Below, one piece after another: positions 49,482 to 59,561 of a stretch of DNA of 64,000 bases (positions are counted from its first letter, which is position 1; the number at the start of each line of letters is the position of its first letter). The notes under the pieces are model-generated. The model saw only the letters and a program-made list of their open reading frames with translations. It searched no databases and was not told where the DNA came from. The DNA lies in NCBI GenBank assembly GCA_947243795.1, contig OX365940.1:806001-870000 (forward strand). Reading direction: 5' to 3'. The stretch comes from Saccharomyces uvarum. Its lineage: Eukaryota > Ascomycota > Saccharomycetes > Saccharomycetales > Saccharomycetaceae. The position numbers were made by a program, and so were the translations under genes.

Positions 49482-51014
49482 TCAATAATCTGCACAATTA
49501 TATAATCCGATATCAACTTCAGCTTTCATATCTGAAGAATTGTTTGCGATCGATTCACGTTTTTCTTCGAGTTCTTGTATATAGCCGTCTTCAACACCTG
49601 TAACGTAACTTCCGGTAAAGACACCATCTTCAAACTTCGATATTTCACTGGTTTTACAACAGTCGATCAAATCTTCCAATGATTGATAGATAACTTTTTC
49701 ACAACCAATCACTTCTGCTACTTCAACGTCAGTTCTGTTATAGGCAATCAAGTTCTTGGTATCTGTCAAATCGATACCATAAATATGATTATAACGAATA
49801 GCTGGCGCAGCTGATGCAAAGAAAACCTTTGCTGCACCAGATTCCTTGGCCATACTAACAATTTCCCTCGAAGTAGTACCTCTAACGATGGAATCATCTA
49901 CTATCAAAACGTTCTTACCCTTGAATTCAGATTCCATAGGGTTAAGCTTCCTCCTTACTGAAGAAACTCTTTCCCTTTGGTTAGGCATGATAAATGTTCT
50001 GCCAACATATCTATTCTTAACGAAACCTTCTCTATATGGCTTTCCTAATACATTAGCACATTCCAGTGCACATGTTCTTGCGGTGTCTGGAACAGGAATG
50101 ACAACATCAATGTCTTCTGACTTCAATTGCTTCAAAATGTTTTCGGCTAACTTAGAACCCATGGCCAGTCTTGTGTGATAAACTGATATACCGTCCAAGA
50201 CACTGTCTGGTCTGGCAAAATAAACATATTCAAACAAATCGGGTCTATAAGAGTTTATTGGGACGACTTGTTTGAACTCAGGTTCACCTTTACTACAGTT
50301 TTTGGGGATAATGACTGCTTCACCAGGCTTCAAATCACGGTATTTGGTGAAATTGTGAGCCTTGAAAACAACACTCTCTGAAGCCAGCATGTAATCCTTG
50401 GTCCCATCTGTGTTCTGTCTTTCACCAAATAATAACGGTCTAATACCGTTTGGATCTCTAAACCCAAATAATGCAAAACCAGCTAATAAACCGACACAAG
50501 CATAACCACCACGACATAAACGGTAAACACCCTCTAAAGCATGGAAGACATCTTCGTTGTTAACTCTGTACTTGTTATGCTTTTCTAACTCAGCAGCAAA
50601 AATATTCAATAATAATTCAGAATCACTGTCAGTGTTGATATGTCTGTGAACATCCTCATCCATGTATCTCTTTAATGAGGCAGTGTTCACTAGGTTACCG
50701 TTATGTGCCATGTTGATACCATAAGGACTGTTAACGTAAAATGGTTGTGCTTCTGAGTTGGCCGAGGAACCAGCTGTAGGATACCTCAAATGAGCAATAC
50801 CCATGGAACCGGCAAGACCAGACACACGCTGTTGAGTGAAAACGTCACGAGCCATACCGTTACCTTTACATTGGTAGATTCTACCACCAGAACCACAGGT
50901 GGCTATACCGGCTGCATCTTGACCACGATGTTGTAAAAATATGCATCCATCACACAACTCTGGAGCTACTGGAGTAGACTGGTTTGCTAACACGATACCC
51001 AAAATACCACACAT
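49482..51014 (-). CDS. ADE4: Ade4, amidophosphoribosyltransferase (PRPP amidotransferase)
   Basis: First committed step of purine synthesis: PRPP plus glutamine to 5-phosphoribosylamine. The 510-residue product equals S. cerevisiae Ade4. MCGILGIV starts the class II glutamine amidotransferase domain; Cys2 becomes the N-terminal nucleophile once Met is removed, so the start at 51014 is functionally required. The frame is open 32 codons further upstream, but using that would bury the Cys. The PRPP-binding loop LIVDDSIVRGTT lies at about residue 370. The promoter holds a TGACTC site for Bas1 or Gcn4. Confidence 0.98.
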   Translation of the reverse strand: MCGILGIVLANQSTPVAPELCDGCIFLQHRGQDAAGIATCGSGGRIYQCKGNGMARDVFTQQRVSGLAGSMGIAHLRYPTAGSSANSEAQPFYVNSPYGINMAHNGNLVNTASLKRYMDEDVHRHINTDSDSELLLNIFAAELEKHNKYRVNNEDVFHALEGVYRLCRGGYACVGLLAGFALFGFRDPNGIRPLLFGERQNTDGTKDYMLASESVVFKAHNFTKYRDLKPGEAVIIPKNCSKGEPEFKQVVPINSYRPDLFEYVYFARPDSVLDGISVYHTRLAMGSKLAENILKQLKSEDIDVVIPVPDTARTCALECANVLGKPYREGFVKNRYVGRTFIMPNQRERVSSVRRKLNPMESEFKGKNVLIVDDSIVRGTTSREIVSMAKESGAAKVFFASAAPAIRYNHIYGIDLTDTKNLIAYNRTDVEVAEVIGCEKVIYQSLEDLIDCCKTSEISKFEDGVFTGSYVTGVEDGYIQELEEKRESIANNSSDMKAEVDIGLYNCADY

Positions 51015-51474
51015 TCTTTCTGTTTTGCTATTTGCTGCGATTCTTGCTTTTCTTGGCTTTCTATAACGAAAACTTGCTTTTAAAATGAAGTTTAGAAAAC
51101 TATTACTCAAGAGTGAACTGTACGGTGGTTTCTGAAAGTTTTTCTAGAAGTGAAAAAAAAGAAAGAAAGAGCCTTGACTTGATAAAAATTTCAGAAAAGC
51201 TACAAACCTATTAGTGAAACCTGCAAGAAGCAAACTTTAAATACACCTCGACCTCTAACGTTTGCCACATGGTCAGTCATCCGGATAAATGCTGTAAGAT
51301 TTATTATTATTTTTCATGATCTTTCTAACTCTGTTTTGCTATTCGCAGCCCAGGAAGAGTCAACCCGCTAAGCATCGAAATATCGCGGAGATTAATGTCG
51401 ATTTTTCTTTTCTTTTTCAAGAATTTTCAAAAGAAGCGTATATAAGTATACTTAATTATTGACTAGTGAGGGGT
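51015..51474. other. ATM1-ADE4 intergenic region
   Basis: This 460-bp spacer holds the ATM1 3' end and the ADE4 promoter, both minus strand. A TGACTC site (listed) lies in it, and a looser TGACTG lies at about 51269-51274 on the minus strand. An A/G-rich stretch lies at 51152-51171. No gene is seen. Confidence 0.6.
51357..51362 (-). promoter_or_regulatory. Bas1/Gcn4 site upstream of ADE4
   Basis: TGACTC on the minus strand, 343 bp from the ADE4 ATG. ADE genes in S. cerevisiae are activated through TGACTC by Bas1-Bas2 and by Gcn4. The motif is exact; its use here is inferred. Confidence 0.55.
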
Positions 51475-53556
51475 TTATAGTGCTTGATCTTCTTTAAGTT
51501 CATTTTCCAAGTGGTGCAGATCCTCTTGAATGGTCCACAGCTCACGGTACAGCGAACCGGGTGTGGCCAACAGTTCAAGATGTTTACCTTCTTCTCTTAC
51601 CTTCCCGTTGTCAAAGACGATGATCTTGTCGGCATCTGCAATAGTTCTCAGTCTATGTGCAATGTACACGCTTGTTCTCGAGCCAGAGGGAAAGTTGTTT
51701 CTAATAGTCCGTAGAAGAGCTTGTTCTGTGTGTGTGTCCAATGCACTTGTGGCTTCATCGAAAAACATGATCCTTGCATTCTTCAGTAGAACTCTTGCAA
51801 TTGCCAACCTTTGCTTTTCACCACCACTAATCATCAACCCTCTTTCTCCGACAATGGTATCAAAACCTTGTGGTAGCTTCTTGATCAGTGGTGCTAACTG
51901 AGCCTTCTCTACAACTGTATTCACCTCATCGTCTGTTGCATCAATGCGACCAAATTTCACATTTTCCCAAATAGTGTCGTTAAAAAGTGGTGTATCTTGT
52001 GGCACCACGCCAATCACTTTCCTTAACGCATCAATGTCGTATTCTTTGATATCGCACCCATTTATGAGGATCCTACCGCTTTCAGGGTCATAGAATCTAA
52101 ATACTAATTTTAAAATGGTGGATTTACCACTACCTGAAGATCCTACTATTGCAGTTTTCCAGCCTGCTGGGATAGTAAAGCTAGCATTCTTTAAGATTTT
52201 CCTATCCGGATGGTACCCAAATGTAACGTTCTCGAAAGTAATGTCGTAGGGGACATGTTCTGGTAACATTAATGGACGTTCTGCATTCTTGATTTTGATT
52301 TCATTCTTCCTTAATTTGAATAATGCTTCCATATCGATCAGAGATTGCTTGAGTTCTCTGTAAACACTACCCAAGAAATTCAATGGCACCGATAGTTGGA
52401 AAACCAATTGATTGATCAGGACCAAGTCTCCTACTGTTAAGTCTCCACCAATCACACCAGTGCAACCCATATACATCATTGCCGTTAACGCAGAGGTGAA
52501 AATCAAGTTTTGGCCAGAATTCAGAAATGCTAAAGATTGAGATACTTTAATTTGAGAGTCCCTGTAGTTTATTAATGAGCCATTGTACTTATCTGCAAGG
52601 TATTTCTCATTATTAAAATATTTTACTGCCTCAAAGTTTATCAAAGAATCTAATGCCACACTAGCAGCTTTATTGTCGGCCCTGTTGGCATCTCTCCTAA
52701 AATTGGTCCTCCAAGCTGTTGTTTTTATGGTGAACATGGAATATAGTAGCATTGTGCTGAACGTGATAGCTGCAAATGACGCACCAAATTGGTATGTCAA
52801 AATCCCGCAAACGACGGATATTTCAAAACTTATTGGGATAATGTGAAATACCATCGCGGTTAGGACATAAGAAATACCCTTCGTACCTCTATCCATAGCC
52901 CTCGTTAAACCACCCGTTTGCCTACTTAAATGCCAGCCCAAATCCAATTTCATGAGATGCCGGAAGGTTTGTAACGATACGGTTCTGATGGCATTTTGTG
53001 CCACCCTGGCGAACACAGCATTCCTTAATTCACCGAATAAAACGGATCCAAACCTTGCAGTACCATAACAAAGAATGGTCAGTCCAATGGCTGCTGGAAG
53101 GGCAATAGTAGGGTCATCCCACGTTATATTCATTGAATCAATAGTTTGCTTGAAAAAAAAGGGTACTTGGACATTTAAGATCTTCGCTGATATCAATAGC
53201 CCAAGTGCAATTAACACTCTTGTTCTCACTTTATTATTGCCTTGAGGCCAAATATAACGAAACAGGTCTTTCAAGATTTTCAATTCTGACATTGTTGGTG
53301 CCTTGCTTCCCTTCTCCGCTTGAGTTTTCGGTTTTGGGACAGGCGAAGTAGGTTCAATCAATTTCTTATGAACAGGATCCTTTTGAGTTTCATTCCATAA
53401 GTTGGAGCCAACTGAACGGAACAATAGAGGCCTTTGGGTTGATAACTTATATACCGATATTATGATTGGCGAGCGGTTCCGTACCAGACTAGATCTAGAT
53501 CTAAGACTTGACCTTAATATTCGTCCCACCACAGGGGACCTTGGAAAAAGCAGCAT
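51475..53556 (-). CDS. ATM1: Atm1, mitochondrial inner-membrane ABC exporter
   Basis: Half-size ABC transporter of the inner mitochondrial membrane that exports a sulphur-containing compound for cytosolic iron-sulphur cluster assembly. The 693-residue product (690 as I recall) has an Arg/Ser-rich presequence (residues 1 to about 30) and six membrane segments between about 110 and 400. The nucleotide-binding domain has Walker [10 protein letters not shown] at 472-480, the signature ISGGEKQR from 576, and Walker [12 protein letters not shown] with the catalytic Glu at 601. A TCACGTGA palindrome lies 158 bp upstream of the ATG. Confidence 0.97.
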   Translation of the reverse strand: MLLFPRSPVVGRILRSSLRSRSSLVRNRSPIIISVYKLSTQRPLLFRSVGSNLWNETQKDPVHKKLIEPTSPVPKPKTQAEKGSKAPTMSELKILKDLFRYIWPQGNNKVRTRVLIALGLLISAKILNVQVPFFFKQTIDSMNITWDDPTIALPAAIGLTILCYGTARFGSVLFGELRNAVFARVAQNAIRTVSLQTFRHLMKLDLGWHLSRQTGGLTRAMDRGTKGISYVLTAMVFHIIPISFEISVVCGILTYQFGASFAAITFSTMLLYSMFTIKTTAWRTNFRRDANRADNKAASVALDSLINFEAVKYFNNEKYLADKYNGSLINYRDSQIKVSQSLAFLNSGQNLIFTSALTAMMYMGCTGVIGGDLTVGDLVLINQLVFQLSVPLNFLGSVYRELKQSLIDMEALFKLRKNEIKIKNAERPLMLPEHVPYDITFENVTFGYHPDRKILKNASFTIPAGWKTAIVGSSGSGKSTILKLVFRFYDPESGRILINGCDIKEYDIDALRKVIGVVPQDTPLFNDTIWENVKFGRIDATDDEVNTVVEKAQLAPLIKKLPQGFDTIVGERGLMISGGEKQRLAIARVLLKNARIMFFDEATSALDTHTEQALLRTIRNNFPSGSRTSVYIAHRLRTIADADKIIVFDNGKVREEGKHLELLATPGSLYRELWTIQEDLHHLENELKEDQAL

Positions 53557-54186
53557 GCCTGGAATATGAGTAGGATGTACTAGAGGCAGCTTACCAAAAA
53601 TTGTTCTGCTGCGGTTGTTCGCGAACTTCTCGTAGCTACTGTTTAGATTGCTTATTTGTACTATTAGTACCGAAAGTCATCGGCAGGGTCTCGCGTTGCT
53701 TTCCAGTGAAATTTCACGTGACGATACAATTAAGGGCACAGGGTTAAAATAATGACTTTGATACACTGCCTTTTAGCAAAAATCATAAGGCTTTTAATAG
53801 AGCAGTCAAATGTAAAGTTCAGGATCAATTATACCTAGTTTTGTTGATCAATGTACATTGCATATTGTCCGTAACTACTGTTAGTCAGCTAAACTTCCCA
53901 CCGAGCCGATTGGCCAAATAAGGGCTATCGATGTAGTAATGTATAATAAAGTCTTAACGTACACCTTGAAATGTAGAATCTATTTTAACGTTTAGAATCT
54001 TTTTGGAACAAAATAAGAATTCGGAATTTTACTTGTCTTACAATTCTTATATTTTTCACTCAAAAAGCCAAATCTAGCAACTCAATATCAAAATTAATTT
54101 TAATACTTTTCAAAAGAATATAAATGGGTATAGCAATATGCATTATACATATATGTACAGAACATTAAAGTTAAAGCTTTTTTTTT
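53557..54186. other. YME2-ATM1 intergenic region
   Basis: This 630-bp spacer holds the YME2 3' end and the ATM1 promoter. Apart from the TCACGTGA palindrome I see only AT-rich sequence near YME2 (53940-54186), including ATACATATATGTAC near 54147. No open frame looks coding. Confidence 0.6.
53714..53721. promoter_or_regulatory. Cbf1-type palindrome upstream of ATM1
   Basis: TCACGTGA is a perfect 8-bp palindrome matching the Cbf1 E-box. Cbf1 is known at sulphur and respiratory genes; a role at ATM1 is inference. Confidence 0.5.
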
Positions 54187-56745
54187 TCACTTAGATAAAT
54201 TTTTTATTTCTTCTTCACACTTATTAATGACAGCGTTACTGGCGTTTATCTTTCCAGATAAATAGTCCAGTCTACTCTTGAAAAGTTTCTGGTCAGGAAC
54301 TTTCCCTAAGGGTTTCAACTCTTCTTCCCACTTCTTGATCCTGCCGGTTTCAAAACCGACAACCTTTAATAAGTAACGAGTTTTCAACACCTTTGAAAGT
54401 TCAGCATCGTTAATCAAATATGTGAATGCGGCTCTGTATAGTGGTTTGGCAGGCCTAATCTCCTGTAAAACACCCCTATCCCTGGACACAGTGATTAACC
54501 CATTGTTTTCCAGTTCCATGATCCCTGTCTCTGGCGCCGCCTTGAATAATGGCATATTAACAACTTCGTGGAATGGAAGGACTGGATGGGAACTCAATAA
54601 TTCGATCAGTTCCCAAGCTTGGGCACTCTTAGTACCATCAATTTTGTCACTCAAGAACATTTGAGTTATCTGTTCAGAAGCTTGTTCAATCATCTTGTCT
54701 AATGCTTCGGTAGGCTCTTCTCCTGATTTGACTCTTCTGACAAATGCTTGTAAATCTAACATTCTACCGCCCAATGGTTCTAGGGAAGCGTCAATGTCTT
54801 GCAGTTCCTTTTCGTTTAAAATAACCTCAGCTTTGTTCTTATCCGAATTCAAGTCATCAGTAGACTCAGAATCATCGTTTTCATTCTTTTTCTTCTCGTC
54901 TTCAACTTTCTTTGCGTCTTCTCCCTTGACCTTCCTGTTGAAATACAAGTATTCTTCCAATTGGGACAACACATAATTTCTTGAATTTTCCTTCGACGCA
55001 TCTGATAAGATCAAATTCTTGAACACTTGGTTGGGCAGTGACTCACTTAATCTTTGATTGGATGCGACCGTTTCTGTCAAGAAAATAACATGTGCAATGT
55101 TCATTTGAACTAGCATCGCTGCCCAATCAGATAATTCTTTGTACACAAATCCATTGATTTCAGATTTACCCTCAAACCTATCTATAACGATAACAGGCTT
55201 AGCTTCCGGATGTTGTTGCAAATAATCTTCCTCTTTGATATTAACTGCTCCGTCGCTGGTGGAAATGAAGGCCTTGTAATTCTTAAGGGCAATGCGTCTA
55301 ATCGACATCAATGAAGTGGTCAACATATTTCTAAATTGAGATTCTTTTGTCTCCGATAACCCTGTTTTTTGCCCTGTCAACCCTTGGACAGTCAAATCGA
55401 GAACACCAGTGATGGAGTCGATCCATGGGAAAATTGGGAAATAACCCAATTGACTAGCGGCATTTTTCAAAAATTTAGGATCTGTTCTTGACTTAATCAA
55501 CTTATCACAGTCGAGATACAAAACGTTTGCTCTATTCTGCAAAGTGTGTTGCATGACTAAATCATGTTTTCCTGAACCTCTGGGCCCCCTAATGACCACA
55601 AAAGTGTTATTGTTTTCCTCAAGCCACATCTTTAAGTCATTGACCTTTTCTATTCTTTCTCCCCACAAATGCTTTCTTTGATGGTTGTCATCAGCACTAC
55701 CCCAATAGTATTTGATAGAGGTCATGGTAGAAGAGGTTAATGTTTTTAATTGTTTCCAAAACCTATTGTCCCATGAAAAAGAGTATTTGTGGCTTATCTT
55801 TTGTTCGATAGAAAATTCTCTTATAGGATCGAACACCAAAACAGCAAAAATCGAGAGTAGGGCAAACATCACAGGAATAGCAATCCTGGTATGGTTTGTG
55901 AAAAAATTGCTGACTATGTGGCCTCTTATGATGTTTTCGTATTGTATGTGCAAAACAGTATTATGAATCTCGATACCGGAGACACAATTTTTAGCAGAAA
56001 TGGCACCACGGTATGAGCGGTATCTGATTTTTGCCTCATTGTTGGTGGCACTCGTTGGTGGGAAAATATCAACGATTGTCCCGTACCTTCTAAATAAAGA
56101 GTAAATTTCCTCTTCTGTCAGTGCGGGCCCTTGAAACTTTATTACTATAGTGGTACTTGGTAATCTTCTCAAATCTTCGATCCAAGGTGAACCCTTTACC
56201 GGGAAGGCAGATGCTCGTGTAAAATACGCAAGCAAATTTTTGGAGGATTCTCTAGCCGTGTTCTGTTGAATCAAGGAATTCACTTGAGCCTTTGTGTATT
56301 TGGGTGGAACGACAAATGTGGCAAATACACCTCCATCTCTTTTCACCGGAATGGTAGATTTCAACTCCAGCCCATGGATAGGGTTACTCGGTGGACTAGC
56401 CAAGCCTTTGATTGTTTCTCTCACTGCTTCCCGAGACTGATTTCTCAGCAGCAGATTGTACCATAGCGTTGGATTCCAAACGGATGTCGCTCTAGCGTAA
56501 ACATTATCGAAATACATCAACGTTTCTTCGTCCGACTTGTAAATAACACCGGTATCGGTGGCGGTGTTCGATTCACCCGCCTGCTGGTCCTTCTGTTGAA
56601 TTTCACTGGACACATGCCTTACTGCGGGTTGAGCGTTTATTAGGTTCATCAGCCTATACTTGCCCTTGAGAATACCTATTCCTCTAGCCAGGCATGGTAC
56701 AGGCATCCTGGCCATATTGAGCGATGCCATTCGTGCTAGCAGCAT
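54187..56745 (-). CDS. YME2: Yme2, mitochondrial inner-membrane protein of nucleoid upkeep
   Basis: Integral inner-membrane protein; S. cerevisiae mutants show escape of mitochondrial DNA to the nucleus and changed nucleoids. The 852-residue product (850 as I recall) has a basic N-terminal presequence, an RRM-like fold at about 195-275, one membrane segment at about 287-305, and a large C-terminal part with an AAA-like P-loop GPRGSGKH at 387-394 and a conserved VIVIDRFEGKSEINGF block. A variable acidic linker (Lys/Glu/Asp-rich) lies near residues 620-650 and differs from S. cerevisiae. The first ATG matches the known start region. Confidence 0.96.
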   Translation of the reverse strand: MLLARMASLNMARMPVPCLARGIGILKGKYRLMNLINAQPAVRHVSSEIQQKDQQAGESNTATDTGVIYKSDEETLMYFDNVYARATSVWNPTLWYNLLLRNQSREAVRETIKGLASPPSNPIHGLELKSTIPVKRDGGVFATFVVPPKYTKAQVNSLIQQNTARESSKNLLAYFTRASAFPVKGSPWIEDLRRLPSTTIVIKFQGPALTEEEIYSLFRRYGTIVDIFPPTSATNNEAKIRYRSYRGAISAKNCVSGIEIHNTVLHIQYENIIRGHIVSNFFTNHTRIAIPVMFALLSIFAVLVFDPIREFSIEQKISHKYSFSWDNRFWKQLKTLTSSTMTSIKYYWGSADDNHQRKHLWGERIEKVNDLKMWLEENNNTFVVIRGPRGSGKHDLVMQHTLQNRANVLYLDCDKLIKSRTDPKFLKNAASQLGYFPIFPWIDSITGVLDLTVQGLTGQKTGLSETKESQFRNMLTTSLMSIRRIALKNYKAFISTSDGAVNIKEEDYLQQHPEAKPVIVIDRFEGKSEINGFVYKELSDWAAMLVQMNIAHVIFLTETVASNQRLSESLPNQVFKNLILSDASKENSRNYVLSQLEEYLYFNRKVKGEDAKKVEDEKKKNENDDSESTDDLNSDKNKAEVILNEKELQDIDASLEPLGGRMLDLQAFVRRVKSGEEPTEALDKMIEQASEQITQMFLSDKIDGTKSAQAWELIELLSSHPVLPFHEVVNMPLFKAAPETGIMELENNGLITVSRDRGVLQEIRPAKPLYRAAFTYLINDAELSKVLKTRYLLKVVGFETGRIKKWEEELKPLGKVPDQKLFKSRLDYLSGKINASNAVINKCEEEIKNLSK

Positions 56746-57133
56746 GGCTTACTTGTGTAAATATGATTGCTCGTGATCTGGCTTTGCCTCTTGTCAATAT
56801 GAAGTTTACTTTTCACCTGCCCCAATATAGTTGCTATCTCCCTTATACTATTTACGCCTTTCACTCTTTCTCAAAGCCTAAAGAGTCACTTAAGGGTTAA
56901 GCGTATGGAATTCCAGAACTTGAGGGCGTATAAACAAAAAACGTTAGGGTCATATCAGAACAATAAGAAGACAAAACCAAGCGCCTTTGGATAGGTTAGA
57001 GGTGAGGTGAGATGAGATGAGGTGCATACTAGATAATATCGGTACAGCTTCAGGCATTCTATCCAATTTAGGTTGGTAAATGGCTAGTGCGCGTAGGAAA
57101 AGGGTAGGACACAGTAAAGCAAAGCTACAACTT
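56746..57133. other. Upstream region of YME2
   Basis: These 388 bp lie upstream of YME2 (minus strand). They include an AAAAAACG-rich area at 56934-56944 and a pentamer repeat at 57001-57020. I see no gene in this part. Confidence 0.5.
57001..57020. repeat. GRTGA pentamer repeat
   Basis: GGTGA GGTGA GATGA GATGA is four tandem 5-bp units, followed by a partial fifth, about 260-275 bp upstream of the YME2 ATG. It is a short imperfect tandem repeat on a purine-rich strand. Confidence 0.7.
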
Positions 57134-57295
57134 TTATTTGGAAGTGCCTACCTCGTCATTGACACATACAACAGGCAGATCCTTTTCAGTAAGGCCATTC
57201 TTGCAAATAGTGCTTTTCAAGGCTTTTCTTTTTAAAGGCCGGAAAGCATCACTGTTCGGATTGGTATTAAGATTTGGTTGATACCCATCCTTCAT
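57134..57295 (-). CDS. Possible 53-residue ORF, unknown
   Basis: An ATG at 57295 opens 53 codons ending at a TAA at 57134. The product is hydrophilic and basic in the middle (PLKRKALKSTICKNG) with an acidic, Val-rich end. I do not recognise it. It sits 76 bp downstream of the stop of the 122-codon frame on the same strand but in another reading frame, with an AT microsatellite between them. The frame also continues upstream through the repeat to a stop at 57356-57358. The codons look ordinary for yeast, but the start context is poor (T at -3). It may be an independent small gene, the tail of an older longer gene, or chance. Confidence 0.25.
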   Translation of the reverse strand: MKDGYQPNLNTNPNSDAFRPLKRKALKSTICKNGLTEKDLPVVCVNDEVGTSK

Positions 57296-57327
57296 AGAGC
57301 GCTCTTTACCGTTATTCTTATTTTCAA

Positions 57328-57353
57328 ATATATATATATATATATATATATAT
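57328..57353. repeat. (AT)13 microsatellite
   Basis: Twenty-six bases of alternating A and T lie between the two unrecognised frames at 57134-57295 and 57372-57740. As TATATA repeats act in yeast 3'-end formation, it could serve as the 3' signal of the 122-codon frame. Confidence 0.95.
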
Positions 57354-57371
57354 TCTCATTTGGTTCCGTTC

Positions 57372-57740
57372 CTATTTGTCTACAAAGTGTCCGTTATCGT
57401 GGAATGGTCGATGATCACTTCCGTTCAAATCATCACCACTACCACTATCACTATCACTATATCTTTCTCTATTGAATTTAATCACGGGGTGCTTATTAAC
57501 AATACAGCTACCACAATCGCGATAAATGTCTTCCATATCACCGCCTAATTCATTATACTGCTCTTTGATGTCATAGAGGAACTGGGCAAACCCATCGGTA
57601 ATGTGGCTTAAATATATCGTTACAGGATATACAGGATTACCTGCAGTGTTGTGATCTACAAGTAACCAAATTTTAAATTCTGGATTTTTGTTAATTTTTT
57701 CCAGGAAATCGTCAGTAATGTCCAATTCGCAGAATGACAT
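57372..57740 (-). CDS. Unrecognised 122-residue protein between YME2 and ADH2
   Basis: An ATG at 57740 opens 122 codons. I do not recognise the product and recall no annotated S. cerevisiae gene here. It looks like a real protein. The first 95 residues have an ordinary globular composition, with Trp, several aromatics and hydrophobic segments such as FKIWLLVDHN and YPVTIYLSHITDGFAQFLYDI. The tail from about residue 95 is a Ser/Asp/Gly low-complexity stretch (YSDSDSGSGDD), then a His-rich end. It has no signal peptide or membrane segment. The start context has a purine at -3. Codons are those of a moderately expressed yeast gene. It is minus strand, between ADH2 (522 bp upstream) and YME2. It could be a lineage-specific gene or one lost in S. 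cerevisiae; no function can be given. Confidence 0.55.
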   Translation of the reverse strand: MSFCELDITDDFLEKINKNPEFKIWLLVDHNTAGNPVYPVTIYLSHITDGFAQFLYDIKEQYNELGGDMEDIYRDCGSCIVNKHPVIKFNRERYSDSDSGSGDDLNGSDHRPFHDNGHFVDK

Positions 57741-58262
57741 GTCTGAAATAAATTTCTCCTATAACTCGCTTTAGTGTAGTAACTGTTTTTGCAAACTAAC
57801 TTATCCAAACGATCAACCTATATAACGTATTCAGCTATCTCTTAAATATTATTGATTTTTTTGATGATTTATATAAATGAGCATAGCCACACAAATGTTG
57901 AAAAATCAATGAATAATCTGTTGAATAGTCAATGAGGGATGATATCCTATCCCACCGCTTTCCTTGTAAACACTAATTCGCCTCGAAAAGCAGTCACATC
58001 AAAGGACGGGCACCATCCCACATTCATAGGCAGCCGGGCCGAACAGTAGCCGCAAGAGAAGTGAATAAAGAAAGCGGTATGATGGCATGTTTGGAGAAGC
58101 GTCCGCAGTCGCTGGTACAAGTTCGGCAAAACGAATAGATAGCATAGGATAAATGTTACATTTACTTACTTACTTACCTGTAAAAAACTAACAGTCAGTT
58201 AAAGTTGCTACAGACTAATTGAATATAGAAAATTATAGATCATAAAATCGTAAGAATTCCGC
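57741..58262. other. Spacer between ADH2 and the 122-codon frame
   Basis: This 522-bp spacer holds the ADH2 3' end and, if the downstream gene is real, its promoter. A TTAC repeat (ACTTACTTACTTAC) lies near 58163-58177. AT-rich sequence at 57838-57915, with TTTATATAAAT near 57867, lies about 120 bp upstream of the 122-codon frame and could supply a TATA element. The 60-codon frame at 57947-58129 is Cys/Phe-rich and looks like chance. Confidence 0.5.
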
Positions 58263-59309
58263 TTATTTATAAGTGTCGACAACGTATCTACCAGCGATTT
58301 GGCCCTTTTCCATCTTTTCGTAAATTTCTGGCAAATGAGACAATCCGACAACCTTGATTGGAGACTTGACCAACCCTCTGGCGAAGAAGTCCAAGGCTTC
58401 TCTGGTGTCGGCTCTGTTACCGACGTAGGAACCGACAATAGAGATGGACTTGACGACGTGGTTGAAGACATCGGAACAACATTTAGCGCCGGCTGGCAAA
58501 CCGACCAAGACGACGGTACCGTTAGCTCTACAGTATCTGGTGGAAGCTTCGATAGCGGCTTCGGAAACGGAGACGTTGACAATACCGTGAGCACCACCGT
58601 CGGTGGCCTTGACGACAGCACCAACAATGTCCTTTTCTTTCGTGAAGTCGATGAACACCTCACCACCAAGTGATGTGAACAATTCTTCTTTACCGGGACC
58701 ACCATCGATACCCACGACTCTGTAACCCATGGCCTTAGCGTACTGGACAGCCAAAGAACCTAGACCACCGGCAGCACCAGAGATGGCCACCCAGTGGCCA
58801 GCCCTCAAGTTGGCGGACTTCAAAGCCTTGTAGACTGTAATACCGGCACATAAGATTGGGGCGACTTCAGCCAGATCCGTGCCTTCAGGAATGTGAGCGG
58901 CTTGCACAGAGTCAGCGGTAGCGTACTGTTGGAAGGAACCGTCGTGGGTGTAACCGGACAAGTCCGCGTGAGGACAATTAGACTCGTTACCCAATTCACA
59001 GTATTCACAGGCCATACAAGAACTGTTCAACCACTTAATACCGGCAAGGTCGCCGACCTTCCAGCCTCTGACGTTTTCACCCATGGCAACAACAACACCG
59101 GCACCTTCGTGACCACCGACCAATGGCAACTTGGTTGGCAATGGCCAGTCACCGTGCCAAGCGTGCAAGTCGGTGTGACAGACACCGGAGTACTTGACGT
59201 TGATCAACAGCTCGTTTGGCTTTGGCGTTGGAACTGGGATGTCCTTATGTTCCAACTTACCGTTGGATTCGTAGAAGATAACACCTTTTTGAGTTTTTGG
59301 AATAGACAT
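58263..59309 (-). CDS. ADH2: Adh2, glucose-repressed alcohol dehydrogenase
   Basis: Cytosolic zinc alcohol dehydrogenase that oxidises ethanol to acetaldehyde for growth on ethanol. The 348-residue product has the family length. Catalytic zinc ligands Cys44 and His67 (Met counted) and the later Cys of [12 protein letters not shown] are present, as are the four structural-zinc Cys of [15 protein letters not shown]. The NAD-binding motif GAAGGLG follows at about 178-184. Assignment to ADH2 rests on synteny with UBP15 and YME2, on residues such as [13 protein letters not shown] and [14 protein letters not shown], and on the Adr1 dyad upstream. Some positions match Adh1 instead ([21 protein letters not shown]). 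Codon bias is extreme. Confidence 0.95.
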   Translation of the reverse strand: MSIPKTQKGVIFYESNGKLEHKDIPVPTPKPNELLINVKYSGVCHTDLHAWHGDWPLPTKLPLVGGHEGAGVVVAMGENVRGWKVGDLAGIKWLNSSCMACEYCELGNESNCPHADLSGYTHDGSFQQYATADSVQAAHIPEGTDLAEVAPILCAGITVYKALKSANLRAGHWVAISGAAGGLGSLAVQYAKAMGYRVVGIDGGPGKEELFTSLGGEVFIDFTKEKDIVGAVVKATDGGAHGIVNVSVSEAAIEASTRYCRANGTVVLVGLPAGAKCCSDVFNHVVKSISIVGSYVGNRADTREALDFFARGLVKSPIKVVGLSHLPEIYEKMEKGQIAGRYVVDTYK

Positions 59310-59463
59310 TTTGTATTTTTAGGATATAGTTGACAGTTGACAGTATGCTTAATGTAGCGTGGTATCTTATATACTAAGTAGAAACAAGAGAATACAACCT
59401 AAAAAGGAGAGAAGACCACTAACAAGACAGATTTTAAGATAAATAGAGTCGCAATTGCCACCC

Positions 59464-59471
59464 TATTTATA
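59464..59471 (-). promoter_or_regulatory. ADH2 TATA box
   Basis: TATAAATA on the minus strand, 155 bp upstream of the ADH2 ATG, in line with the distance known for S. cerevisiae ADH2. Exact match to the TATA consensus. Confidence 0.8.
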
Positions 59472-59561
59472 CGCAGTATGCTTGATCCGACTGTGACATA
59501 AGGGAACTTCATTTGAGCTGTACCTTTTTTTTCTTCCATTAAACCTGTGATGCTCTTAATT

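Noticed and set aside
51015-51110. Longer N-terminus for Ade4
   Set aside because: It would place the catalytic Cys internally, whereas the enzyme needs it at the mature N-terminus.
58893-59333. 146-codon plus-strand frame antisense to ADH2
   Set aside because: Antisense to a highly biased gene and overlapping its start; no sign of independent coding.
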